The notes under the pieces are model-generated. The model was not told the origin of the DNA and searched no databases. It saw nothing but the letters and a program-made list of their open reading frames with translations. From positions 496,001 through 560,000 of the forward strand of contig LJSH01000001.1 in the NCBI GenBank assembly GCA_001314625.1: DNA of 64,000 nucleotides, read 5' to 3'. This document shows, one piece after another, positions 55,622 through 63,570 of this stretch; the first letter of the stretch is position 1, and each line of letters opens with the position of its first letter. This stretch comes from Oceanicaulis sp. HLUCCA04. GTDB lineage: Bacteria; Pseudomonadota; Alphaproteobacteria; Caulobacterales; Maricaulaceae. A program made the position numbers and the translations under genes.

Positions 55622-55648
55622 CCGCCCGGAGGGTGACCCTCCGGGCGG
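55622..55648 (-). terminator. Terminator hairpin after the secreted PPC-like gene
   Basis: CCGCCCGGAGGG-TGA-CCCTCCGGGCGG is a perfect 12-bp stem located 27 bp past the stop of the secreted protein gene and just upstream of the next minus-strand gene. The following minus-strand bases are TTTGCGTTT, a short T tract. Confidence 0.8.
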
Positions 55649-55675
55649 CAAGACACAATCAAAAAATCGCCGGCG

Positions 55676-56143
55676 TTACTGGCTGTAGAGCTCGGAAATA
55701 TGCAGCTGGGCGTTGGCGTTGCCGCTCGACCCGTACGTGCCAACCCAGATGTCGTACTGGCCAGACATCGGGCTATTCCAGCGAACCGAAGGGTTAAGCC
55801 CGTTGCCGCCATCGTCATTGCAGTACCAGCGGCCATCGGGGCCGTTGATCACCAGCGTCGTATCAGAACCCGAATTGACGGAAATGATCAGCGGAAGGCT
55901 GCCCGCGCGGAAGTTCAGGCGCACATCAGGTGCCGTCGCGACATAGCCGCGGCAGCTGCCGCCCAGCGTTTGTGCGGTGTTGTTCACCCCGCCCGATTGC
56001 AGGTTGATGACGTATGGATCCGGCGTGAAGCCGCCGCTGAGCGAAATGTTCTGATAAATGGGGTTCAGGCGATAGTCCTGGGCAAGGGCGGCCGAAGCCA
56101 GGATTGCCACGCCGATAAAGGCGGTTGCAGCAGTACGAAGCAT
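55676..56143 (-). CDS. Small secreted protein with pre-peptidase C-terminal-like beta domain
   Basis: 155 residues from ATG 56143, chosen because GGAG lies 8 bases upstream. The ORF-track start five codons earlier has no such site. Signal peptide 'AATAFIGVAILASAALAQ'. The mature beta-rich domain has 'LGGSCRGYVATAPDVRLNFRAGSLPLIISVNSGSDTTLVINGPDGRWYCNDDGGNG' and 'SPMSGQYDIWVGTY', like PPC-type domains that bind carbohydrate or cap proteases, but with no catalytic part. Two Cys may form a disulfide. It probably acts in the periplasm or at the surface. Single-gene unit with its own terminator. Confidence 0.8.
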   Translation of the reverse strand: MLRTAATAFIGVAILASAALAQDYRLNPIYQNISLSGGFTPDPYVINLQSGGVNNTAQTLGGSCRGYVATAPDVRLNFRAGSLPLIISVNSGSDTTLVINGPDGRWYCNDDGGNGLNPSVRWNSPMSGQYDIWVGTYGSSGNANAQLHISELYSQ

Positions 56144-56527
56144 TGTTGTGATCTCCATTACTGGCCGACTCGGCTCCCCGCCCCGGCCTGAAAGCGTCCC
56201 TCTAGCGACCAGAACGCTATAACGCGCTCAAGGCAGCGTAAAGGTGAAAACAGGCCAGATTTAAATTTTTCGTAATCCTGACAGTAACTCTCAGAATTCA
56301 ATGTCTGCGAGCGCTTGACGCACGGCGATGATGGGCCCGGCCCTACGCGAAACGAGAGCCTTTTCATGCTATTTGCCTGATACAGGCCGTATTTTCCTGG
56401 GTGCAGTCAAAGACAGGGCATGACTTCGGGAATGCGGGAGGGAGCTATCTGACCGCCAGGTTCAAATTCCCCGACCGGGGCCAGCCGCCCTAGCCCAACA
56501 GGCTCCCCGGGGTGGCCGCCGTCCCGG
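56144..56527. other. Intergenic region without a recognisable gene
   Basis: 384 bp between two minus-strand genes. The part next to the PPC-like gene is AT-rich (around 56255-56300, including TTTAAATTTTT) and probably holds its promoter, though no clean -35/-10 pair is seen. The part following the protease gene is GC-rich. The 63-aa ORF at 56407 crosses the protease stop and has no coding signs. Confidence 0.6.
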
Positions 56528-57421
56528 CTAGGACACAAGACCGGCCATGTTCTGCCAGGACAGCATGTTGCCCGGAGACTGGCGCGACAGCCAGACATAA
56601 CCCGTCTGCGCCCAGGGCAAGATGTAGGGCGTCATATTGTCGAGTACATAATCGCCCTGATCAGTGCGCACCATCAGCACGGCGTGGCGCCCTGTCGCAA
56701 CGGAATGTCCGACCGCAAGAAACAGCGCTTCGGGCGGCACGCCGGCTGCGACAAGCGCCCGGCGCTTCTCCAGCGCATAGTCCTCGCAATCACCCTGCGC
56801 GCTGCTGGCCTGGCCATCCACTGCACGGGTCAGCGGCAAGGTCCAGAACTCCTCAACACCATACTGATCGATATCATCGCGCGGACGGATCGACTGGTTG
56901 ATAGACTGGTTGACCCGGTTCAGAAGCGCGAACAGTTCGGGATCTGCTGCCAGAGGAAGCGCCATGGAGGGGGACGGCGCGGCGTCCTCACCGGAAGTCC
57001 CGGCCGGTTTCCCGTCCGGCTCACCTTCCTCGATAGCAGCCAACGCTTCCTCTTCACCCATATCAAGGTCCAACAGATCCATTTGGGGGACGCCCATCTT
57101 CGCCGTTTCGGCAAAGATGGGCGTTTCCGGCGGGTTGGCACCGGTGGCCTCGGCGTCCGCCTCCACCACCAGGCTCGGCTCGGCCCCCTCAAGCGAGGCA
57201 AAAGCGAATACAGGCTCGGCGCCATGCACCTGGTCACACACGTCGGGCGACCGGCGGCAAAGATCGAGCAGGCCCGGCGGCGGCATGGTAACGCCGCCCT
57301 GCGGCATATGGCTGGATGATGGCGGCGTGGTCGCGCAGGCCGCGAGGCCCGCCATGCATACCAGAGCCGCGCCTGCGCCTCGCAAGAACCCTGCCGCGCG
57401 TCTGGAGACCATCCCGATCAT
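56528..57421 (-). CDS. LapG-like transglutaminase-type cysteine protease (BTLCP), lipoprotein
   Basis: About 297 residues. The signal peptide ends in 'MAGLAAC', a lipobox, so the protein should be anchored to a membrane. A long acidic, Pro/Ala-rich spacer (about residues 30-160) leads to a C-terminal catalytic domain of the bacterial transglutaminase-like cysteine proteinase family. The Cys is in 'SSAQGDCEDYALEKRRALVAAGV', the His in 'ATGRHAVLMVRTDQGDYVLDNMTPY' and the Asp in 'LDN' of the same segment. LapG of this family cleaves a surface adhesin to release biofilm. The start at 57421 sits after GGAGG. No LapD or adhesin gene is in view. Confidence 0.87.
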   Translation of the reverse strand: MIGMVSRRAAGFLRGAGAALVCMAGLAACATTPPSSSHMPQGGVTMPPPGLLDLCRRSPDVCDQVHGAEPVFAFASLEGAEPSLVVEADAEATGANPPETPIFAETAKMGVPQMDLLDLDMGEEEALAAIEEGEPDGKPAGTSGEDAAPSPSMALPLAADPELFALLNRVNQSINQSIRPRDDIDQYGVEEFWTLPLTRAVDGQASSAQGDCEDYALEKRRALVAAGVPPEALFLAVGHSVATGRHAVLMVRTDQGDYVLDNMTPYILPWAQTGYVWLSRQSPGNMLSWQNMAGLVS

Positions 57422-57483
57422 GACCACCCCTCCGTTTTGTTATTGGAGGGCGATCTTCAGTAATGGGATTTAATTTGCGGCTA

Positions 57484-57530
57484 TTTATTATAGTTAAGAT
57501 ATCGTATATTGTAGTGTTTATTATAGTTAA
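57484..57530. promoter_or_regulatory. AT-rich promoter region with 14-bp direct repeats
   Basis: TTTATTATAGTTAA occurs exactly twice, at 57484-57497 and 57517-57530, 33 bp apart (about three helical turns). A third partial copy ends in AAGTTAA at 57534-57540. The 120 bp around it are extremely AT-rich for this genome and lie directly upstream of the LapG-like gene. The layout suggests a tandem operator. TTAA pairs 6 bp apart recall CtrA half-sites but are not a full TTAA-N7-TTAA match. Confidence 0.55.
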
Positions 57531-57623
57531 TTGAAGTTAAGCATAACAAGCCGTCTACGCTCTGATAAAGCGCAGGCTTTCGTTTACCACGAATTGGGGG
57601 CTGGATTAGCCGGCGGGCAGGCC

Positions 57624-59486
57624 CTACCGCGTGCGTTCGAGGGCGAGTTCGGCTTCCGTCTGGAAGGGGCCGCCTGCCTCTTGCGCCAATCGCTGGAGCC
57701 AACGCCGGTCTTCGGCAGCGGCCGCATGAAGCTGGGAGCGAATTTCGCGCCGGTTCAGTTCGCCGAGATCGTCCCAGGCCGCAGCAGCGATTTGCAGACG
57801 CCAGCGCATAATATCCTGATCGCCATACGGGTTGAGATATAGGCTTTGCGCCAATGCATCCTGGCCGTTTTCAGTCAAACGCCCATTCTGCGCCAGATCG
57901 AGCCAGACCAGCCGGTTCCAGGCCGCCACCAGCCGCGGTTCGCGTTCGATGGCCGCCCGGCTAGCCCGTCCTGCAAAATCCAGATCAGCGATATCGCTGT
58001 CGATGGCGCGCGCGGCGTAGGCGTCGCGCAGATAGGCCGAAGGCGGCAGACTATTCCTTTGCGCAATAGCGGTCAGCGCTTCAGGCGACAGGGTATGGGC
58101 CAGATTGGCTTCGACGCGCAGATGGCCTTGCCAGCCCACCAGCCCGGCCACTGCGAACATCGCCAGCACAAAGGCAAGCCGTGAGGGCAATTCCAGCCGG
58201 CCGGGTGCGCTGTATTGACGTTTGCGTGCGCCCTGCCCGGCAGCGGCCATGCCTGCGCCGATACCAAGAACCCACGCCCACCACCACATGACGCCGGGCA
58301 CTTCCAGGCCGAAATCGGTCAGGCCGTGCAGGATCACGAAAGCCGAAATACAGATCACGGCCCGTAAATACCCGCGCTGGCGCCGGCGATGGCTGAATCC
58401 CCGCGCAACCTGCGCGACCAGCCACGCCGCCGCGGCCCACATGGCAATCGCGCCGCTCCAGCCGGCCTGCAGCAGCCATTGCAGGAAAACATTGTGTGCG
58501 GCGTGGGTGGCGCCCAGCGAGTCGATGGTCTGACTGGTCGTGATCAGATCATTAGTGAAGACGAAACTGCCCAGACCATGCCCCAGCCACGGGGCCAGCG
58601 AGACCGCATCCCAGTAGGCTGCAAACATCTCGGCCCTGGCATTCTCGCCCATGCTCCGCCCGAAGCGGGAAACGGCCATCTCGCCCGACACAGTCCAGAC
58701 AAGGCCGCCAATCACCAGAGCCGCAATCAGCCCGGCCACACCCAGCCCGGCACTGCGCTGACTGGCCCCGCCCTGCCGGGTCCACGCCAGCACGTGCCAG
58801 CCGACCAGCGCAAACGCGCTCAGGGCTCCGAACAGGATTCCCGCGCGCGATGCTGTCAGCACGAGGCAGGTCGCGGGCAGGACAACGCACACCAGTGACA
58901 GGCCAAGACCCATAGCGTGACGGTTGAATGCGGCCATGGTGCCAAATCCGCGCCGGATCCGGCCCAGCAATTCAGCTAGCCCCATCAGCGCGATCATGCC
59001 GAAAAAAGTCGCTGCTGTGTTGGCCGAGAGAAAGCCTGCAGACAGACGCGCAGCCGAACCGGCCCGGGGCTCAAGGGTGAAATCCAAAAACGCCCAGACC
59101 GCAATAAGAAGCCCGGCCGCGAGACTTGCCCGCCAGAGACGCACGCCGGTATCAGGCTCCAGGGAACTCCCCCTTGCCAGTAACCACACCGCGCCGCCCG
59201 CCGCCAGCGCCGCGAACTCGGGCGCGGCAGTATCCATCCAGCCCATCAACGCCTGGACGAGAGCAAAACCGGACAGCACAGCCAGCCCTGTCCAGACGGC
59301 TGCAGGCGGGCGGAAAGTACGGCTGAAGAGGGCGGCCAGCGCCGCCAGCGTGATCAATGCGCAGGAAAAAATTGCCTTGGCTGCGGGTATGTCGGCCCCG
59401 AAATAGAGTGCCGCCCCGGCAAGCAACGCCAGACATAGACCGGCGGGAAACAACAGCCGCACATACGCCCTGACGCTCTCTGGCAT
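57624..59486 (-). CDS. O-antigen ligase/polymerase family membrane protein
   Basis: 620 residues with about 12 helices over the first 440 and a soluble C-terminal part rich in Ala/Arg helices. The Wzy_C domain segment is '[29 protein letters not shown]...GATHAAHNVFLQWLLQAGWSGAI', with the periplasmic loop His/Arg typical of O-antigen ligases and polymerases. The tail (about 450-620, 'LTAIAQRNSLPPSAYLRDAYAARA') looks like helical repeats. It follows the Wza-type gene by 16 bp on the same strand. Whether it is ligase or polymerase is not decidable from sequence. Confidence 0.88.
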   Translation of the reverse strand: MPESVRAYVRLLFPAGLCLALLAGAALYFGADIPAAKAIFSCALITLAALAALFSRTFRPPAAVWTGLAVLSGFALVQALMGWMDTAAPEFAALAAGGAVWLLARGSSLEPDTGVRLWRASLAAGLLIAVWAFLDFTLEPRAGSAARLSAGFLSANTAATFFGMIALMGLAELLGRIRRGFGTMAAFNRHAMGLGLSLVCVVLPATCLVLTASRAGILFGALSAFALVGWHVLAWTRQGGASQRSAGLGVAGLIAALVIGGLVWTVSGEMAVSRFGRSMGENARAEMFAAYWDAVSLAPWLGHGLGSFVFTNDLITTSQTIDSLGATHAAHNVFLQWLLQAGWSGAIAMWAAAAWLVAQVARGFSHRRRQRGYLRAVICISAFVILHGLTDFGLEVPGVMWWWAWVLGIGAGMAAAGQGARKRQYSAPGRLELPSRLAFVLAMFAVAGLVGWQGHLRVEANLAHTLSPEALTAIAQRNSLPPSAYLRDAYAARAIDSDIADLDFAGRASRAAIEREPRLVAAWNRLVWLDLAQNGRLTENGQDALAQSLYLNPYGDQDIMRWRLQIAAAAWDDLGELNRREIRSQLHAAAAEDRRWLQRLAQEAGGPFQTEAELALERTR

Positions 59487-59502
59487 GCCGTTCGAGGCCG
59501 CT

Positions 59503-60102
59503 CTAGAAGAAGCGTTCCGCGATCCGGATCGTATCGCCGGGCTGAACCGGCGTGTTTACGGTCAGCGGATATTCCACCTCAAGCGCAGCGCCGGCACGCT
59601 TGATGAAAATCCGGCGGGTATTGGCGCGATAGGTAAAACCACCCGCCGTGGCGACAGCGTTTACAACGGTGAGGCCGGACGTGAACGGATACTCACCCGG
59701 CTCACGCACTTCGCCCATGATGTAGAAGGGCCGGAAATTCATCACCTCGGCGCTGACACGCGGGTCGTTGAGATAGCCTTCGCGCAACGACGCCTCCACC
59801 GCGCGCTGAAACTCGCGCAAGGTGAGACCGCCTGCGCGGACTTCGCCGATCAGCGGCAGGGACACAGTGCCACTGCCATCCACCGTGTATTCCCCGGAGA
59901 GCGTATCCTCGCCGAACACAATCAGGCGCAAGCGATCTCCCGACCCCAGACGGTAATCGCCCGGCTCGCGCTGTTCTTCGGACGGATCAGCCAGGACAAT
60001 TTCCGCGCCCGTAGCGGTATCAACAATCTCGGCAGACGATCCCGATGTCGCGCAGGCGACATTGGAAAACGCCAGAACCAGCACGCACAAAAGACGATAC
60101 AT
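59503..60102 (-). CDS. Wza-type polysaccharide export lipoprotein
   Basis: 199 residues from ATG 60102. Signal peptide with lipobox 'SNVAC' (about residue 17). The poly-export domain follows ('GDYRLGSGDRLRLIVFGEDTLSGEYTVDGSGTVSLPLIGEVRAGGLTLREFQRAV'), then one SLBB domain ('FYIMGEVREPGEYPFTSGLTVVNAVATAGGFTYRANTRRIFI'). It is shorter than E. coli Wza (about 380 residues) and lacks the C-terminal outer-membrane helix, as in many alphaproteobacteria, so it may pair with a separate barrel such as the BBP2-like protein at 32-34 kb. That pairing is inference. Confidence 0.93.
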   Translation of the reverse strand: MYRLLCVLVLAFSNVACATSGSSAEIVDTATGAEIVLADPSEEQREPGDYRLGSGDRLRLIVFGEDTLSGEYTVDGSGTVSLPLIGEVRAGGLTLREFQRAVEASLREGYLNDPRVSAEVMNFRPFYIMGEVREPGEYPFTSGLTVVNAVATAGGFTYRANTRRIFIKRAGAALEVEYPLTVNTPVQPGDTIRIAERFF

Positions 60103-60176
60103 AGGTGTTCCCTCAAGGACGCTTCGGATGCCAGCATGCCCGTTTTCGCGGCAAAGCCAACACACACATTCGAGAT

Positions 60177-60965
60177 TTAGCGTTCTCCCCGCCGCGTTTG
60201 CAAGAAAGATACAGCCTGCCCCTCCAGCCTGACAGCCGTCAGCACACCGGTGAGGTAAGCCCCGGTATCAATTCCGATACGTCGGTCATCGTGAAAGTAA
60301 TCCTGCTCGGGCGTATGGCCATGGACCACGACGTACTCGAAGCGCCGGGGCGAGTAGAGGAATTTCTCCCGGATCCAGTAAAAATCCTGCTCGCTTTGCT
60401 GGGCCAGCGGCTTTGCCGGGTCCACGCCTGCATGAACAAACATGTAGGGCGCCTCGACGACATAGGGTTCAAGCCCGTCGAGAAACGCCCTGTGATGGTC
60501 AGGGATGGCGCGCGCAAGCGCCTCTTGGGCCTCCCGCCAGGCCTGCGGGCCGGCCTGTGCGGCGGGCGGTTTGACGCCATAGCCCGCCATCGTCTCCCCG
60601 CCGCCATATTGCACCCAGACCGGCCCGGCCGCCGGATCGGCAAGAAAGTCCAGCATAGCCTGTTCATGATTGCCCTTCAGGAAGCGCACATCAAATGGCA
60701 TGTCCGTCAGGGTGGACAGCCGCTCGATCACACGCGCCGAGCCATGACCCCGGTCGACATAATCGCCCAGCATGATCAGCGTGGCGCTGACAAGACCGTC
60801 TGCTGCCAGCGTGTCATGGCGGATACGCGCCAGCATCCGGTCGAGAAGGTCGTCCTGCCCGTGCACATCGCCCACCGCGTAGAGCCGCACGCCCGGCGCC
60901 AGGCCGGCGGGCCGGGCCTTTGCGCGCGCCTGCGGCATGAAGAAGGGTTTGAGCCGGTCGAACAT
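60177..60965 (-). CDS. PPP-family metallophosphoesterase (serine/threonine phosphatase-like)
   Basis: About 262 residues with all three PPP metal motifs: 'YAVGDVHGQDDLLDRML', 'MLGDYVDRGHGSARVIERL' and 'RFLKGNHEQAMLDFL', then 'FVHAGVDPAKPLAQQ' and 'VVHGHTPEQDYFHDDRRIGIDTGA'. Such bacterial PPP enzymes dephosphorylate proteins or dinucleoside polyphosphates (ApaH-like). It sits directly upstream of the export lipoprotein gene on the same strand, so a regulatory link to polysaccharide export is possible. The start is uncertain between 60965 and 60986, since neither has a clear ribosome site. Confidence 0.87.
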   Translation of the reverse strand: MFDRLKPFFMPQARAKARPAGLAPGVRLYAVGDVHGQDDLLDRMLARIRHDTLAADGLVSATLIMLGDYVDRGHGSARVIERLSTLTDMPFDVRFLKGNHEQAMLDFLADPAAGPVWVQYGGGETMAGYGVKPPAAQAGPQAWREAQEALARAIPDHHRAFLDGLEPYVVEAPYMFVHAGVDPAKPLAQQSEQDFYWIREKFLYSPRRFEYVVVHGHTPEQDYFHDDRRIGIDTGAYLTGVLTAVRLEGQAVSFLQTRRGER

Positions 60966-61183
60966 GGTGTGATGTATAGGCTGCACGCCATGCTACCGCA
61001 ACGCGCGCGCCGGACCCTGTGCTGCAGCGCACTACAATCGCAGCCGCCGGGCGCGAAACCGTGATGATCCGGGCACTGGAGCCTTGACATGACGCCCTTT
61101 CGGGCAAACCGTCCCGGCGGGCAGCGGCTGGCACCGGGCGTGCATCTGCACACGCTGGCAGTCATCCGGCCGCATGGGGAATT

Positions 61184-62509
61184 ATGGACGATCCTGGCAA
61201 CATACCCGGCCCGCAAACGCCGCCCGGGCCCGGCCTGCGCGCCCGCGTCCTGCGCCTCGCATCGGGGCCGAAGGCGATGAAGATTGCCGGCCTGACAGTG
61301 CTGCGCGTGCTCGCTGCACTTGGCAGCCTGATCTCGGTAATGGCCATTGTGCGTCTGTTCCCGGCAAACGCGGCCGGCGAGTTCTTCGTCTTCCTCGCTA
61401 TGGCCCAATTCGTGGCCGGAGCCGCGCTCGGCCCCCTACTCACGCTGGCGATCCGTTTTGGCCCGGTGCACCGGACCGATGGCGACCGCGAGGCGCTGGG
61501 CCGGCTTATCCTGTTTGGCGGCGGCGCGATCGGGCTCGTCACGGGCATCGTATTACTGGCCCACCCGCTGGTAATGCGAGCTGGCGCGCTTGTCCCGGGC
61601 GAAGCCTGGATTTTTGCTGCGGCTGCGGGGCTTACAGGCGCCATGGCCTTCCTCGGCGGGCTGGCGCGTGTGAACGACAAGGTGATTGCAGCCATTGTGC
61701 CTGAGAACATCCTGCGCCCCGCCGGTCTGGCGCTGGCCGCGATCACGCTATGGCTGACAGGCGCAGCGGCCTTCCCCGCGCTGAGCGCCGCTTATGGCCT
61801 CGTCCTGCTGACCGTCTGTGCGGTACTGGCGGCGATGGGACCCTGGCGCTCGGCGCGCTTTGCTCTGGCGGGACTGGCCGCCTACCGGCCCTATTTCAAG
61901 GCTTACGGACCACTTGTGGCCTACGGGCTGGTATCAACCGCCCTGACGACGTTCGACATTCTCATCGTGTCCCACGTAGTGTCGGTGGAAGCGGTGCCCG
62001 CCTACAAGGCCGCCCTGCAATACGCCATGCTGCTGACGACAGGCGTGATCTTCGCCAACCTGATCTACGGCCCGCAGATTGCGATAGCCCACGCGAAAAG
62101 CGACCTGCCCACCCTGCAGCGGCTGGCGCGTTCCTCCTCCCGGCTGGCGCTGGGGTTTTACGCGCTGGCCTTCGCGCCGCTGCTCACGGGGCCGTTCCTG
62201 TTCGAACTGGCCTTTGGAGAGGCTGGCAGGCAAGCGTGGGGCCTGGCGCTGATCCTGTGTGCGGGCCGCTTTGTGAATGCCTGGTTCGGCTCGGTGACGA
62301 ATATCGCCAATCTATCAGGCCGAACGACTTTGTTGGCCCTTATGCAGGGCGCAAGCGTTGTGATACTGCTCGCCCTCGGCCCGGTTCTGGGCGCACAACT
62401 GGGCAGCACCGGCGTCGCAATCGCCTCGGCACTGGCAATAAGCAGCTGGGCCGCTGCCACATCCATCATGCTGCAGCAACGCCTGAAACTTAAAATGGGA
62501 CCAATCTGA
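61184..62509 (+). CDS. Lipopolysaccharide/oligosaccharide flippase (Wzx/MATE-like)
   Basis: 441 residues and about 12 helices, starting after a polar N-terminus of 30 or so residues. It resembles MOP-superfamily polysaccharide transporters: 'TVLRVLAALGSLISVMAIVRLFPANAAGEFFVFLAMAQF', 'YGLVSTALTTFDILIVSHVVSVEAVPAYKAALQYAML' and paired C-terminal helices. It would flip an undecaprenyl-linked oligosaccharide across the inner membrane. Its stop codon overlaps the GT4 start (TGATG). It is divergent from the phosphatase and export genes across a 218-bp gap. Confidence 0.86.
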   Translation: MDDPGNIPGPQTPPGPGLRARVLRLASGPKAMKIAGLTVLRVLAALGSLISVMAIVRLFPANAAGEFFVFLAMAQFVAGAALGPLLTLAIRFGPVHRTDGDREALGRLILFGGGAIGLVTGIVLLAHPLVMRAGALVPGEAWIFAAAAGLTGAMAFLGGLARVNDKVIAAIVPENILRPAGLALAAITLWLTGAAAFPALSAAYGLVLLTVCAVLAAMGPWRSARFALAGLAAYRPYFKAYGPLVAYGLVSTALTTFDILIVSHVVSVEAVPAYKAALQYAMLLTTGVIFANLIYGPQIAIAHAKSDLPTLQRLARSSSRLALGFYALAFAPLLTGPFLFELAFGEAGRQAWGLALILCAGRFVNAWFGSVTNIANLSGRTTLLALMQGASVVILLALGPVLGAQLGSTGVAIASALAISSWAAATSIMLQQRLKLKMGPI

Positions 62510-63555
62510 TGGGTGAGACCCGGCCTCGCGTATTATTGCAAATGAATCGGCTCGCCAGTTACCGCGTGCCGGTCTTCAACCTGCTCGCCGAGCAGGTGGA
62601 TCTCGATGTCGCGTCATTCGCCGACCTGGGCCGTATAGAGAATGTCCGCTTCAACACAATCCGCGGACGTCTGCTGAAACTAGGACCGTTCATGTATAAC
62701 CGGTTCCCTGTGAAACTGGCTGATTACGACGTGATCATCACCGGCTTCGACGGACGCAATCTGAACAGCTATTATTATGCCCTCGCATACCCCCGAAGAA
62801 CTATTTTGTTTGCTCAAGGATACGGGGCGAGCCTATTTACTGCTATTGTTCGACGCGCGTTCCATAAACGCACAGCGGCTACGCTCGTCTACACCCAAGC
62901 CAATGCCCAGCAGCTGATCAAGACTGGCGTACCAGGCGAAAAGGTATTCTTCACGGGCAACACCGTTGAGGTCGGCAACGCTCCAGAACGCCCGCGGCGA
63001 AGCTTTCTGAACATCGGAACGCCACGCCCGCTAAAGAGGATTGATGCCGTCTTGACGGCCGTCTCCATCATTCGCGACGAACTGCCCGACCACATCAGGA
63101 TCGTACTCGCCGGCCCAGGAGTTGAAGCCGCTTATCGGCCCGTTGCTCAAAAACTCGGCGTTGCAGATCTCGTGGAGTTTCAAGGCGAGATACGCGATGA
63201 GACTGCGATAGCCGAACTGTTCGCCGAAGCCATTGCCTTCGTCACAGGCCATGTTGGCTTGAGCGCACCCCAAGCGTTGGGCCACGGTGTTCCGGTGGTG
63301 GCGCGGTCAGACATCGTGCAGGCACCAGAATACGAGTGCGTTGTCGATCATTACACTGGCCGGACGTACCGCACGGTTGAGGAATTGGCGCGGATCCTGC
63401 TGGAATTCGCACAGCAGCCACAAGCGGCACGGGGCATGGGCCGAACCGGACTCGCACTGTATAAAACTTCGCTGACGGCAGAGGCCATGCGGGACCGCAT
63501 CTTGAACGCGATCAAATACGCAATGCGTGACCGGCCCGTGCAAAACAACAGATAG
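62509..63555 (+). CDS. GT4-family glycosyltransferase
   Basis: 348 residues with two Rossmann domains (GT-B). The C-terminal donor domain is 'IRIVLAGPGVEAAYRPVAQKLGVADLVEFQGEIRDETAIAELFAEAIAFV'. The 'GLSAPQALGHGVPVVARSDIVQAPEYECV' segment contains the Glu-rich E-x7-E-type site. It adds a sugar to the lipid-linked intermediate on the cytoplasmic face. Codon use becomes visibly less GC-rich from about 62760, and this continues in the next gene. Translation is coupled to the flippase. Donor and acceptor unknown. Confidence 0.87.
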   Translation: MGETRPRVLLQMNRLASYRVPVFNLLAEQVDLDVASFADLGRIENVRFNTIRGRLLKLGPFMYNRFPVKLADYDVIITGFDGRNLNSYYYALAYPRRTILFAQGYGASLFTAIVRRAFHKRTAATLVYTQANAQQLIKTGVPGEKVFFTGNTVEVGNAPERPRRSFLNIGTPRPLKRIDAVLTAVSIIRDELPDHIRIVLAGPGVEAAYRPVAQKLGVADLVEFQGEIRDETAIAELFAEAIAFVTGHVGLSAPQALGHGVPVVARSDIVQAPEYECVVDHYTGRTYRTVEELARILLEFAQQPQAARGMGRTGLALYKTSLTAEAMRDRILNAIKYAMRDRPVQNNR

Positions 63556-63570
63556 CGAGTAGGCGCCCTC

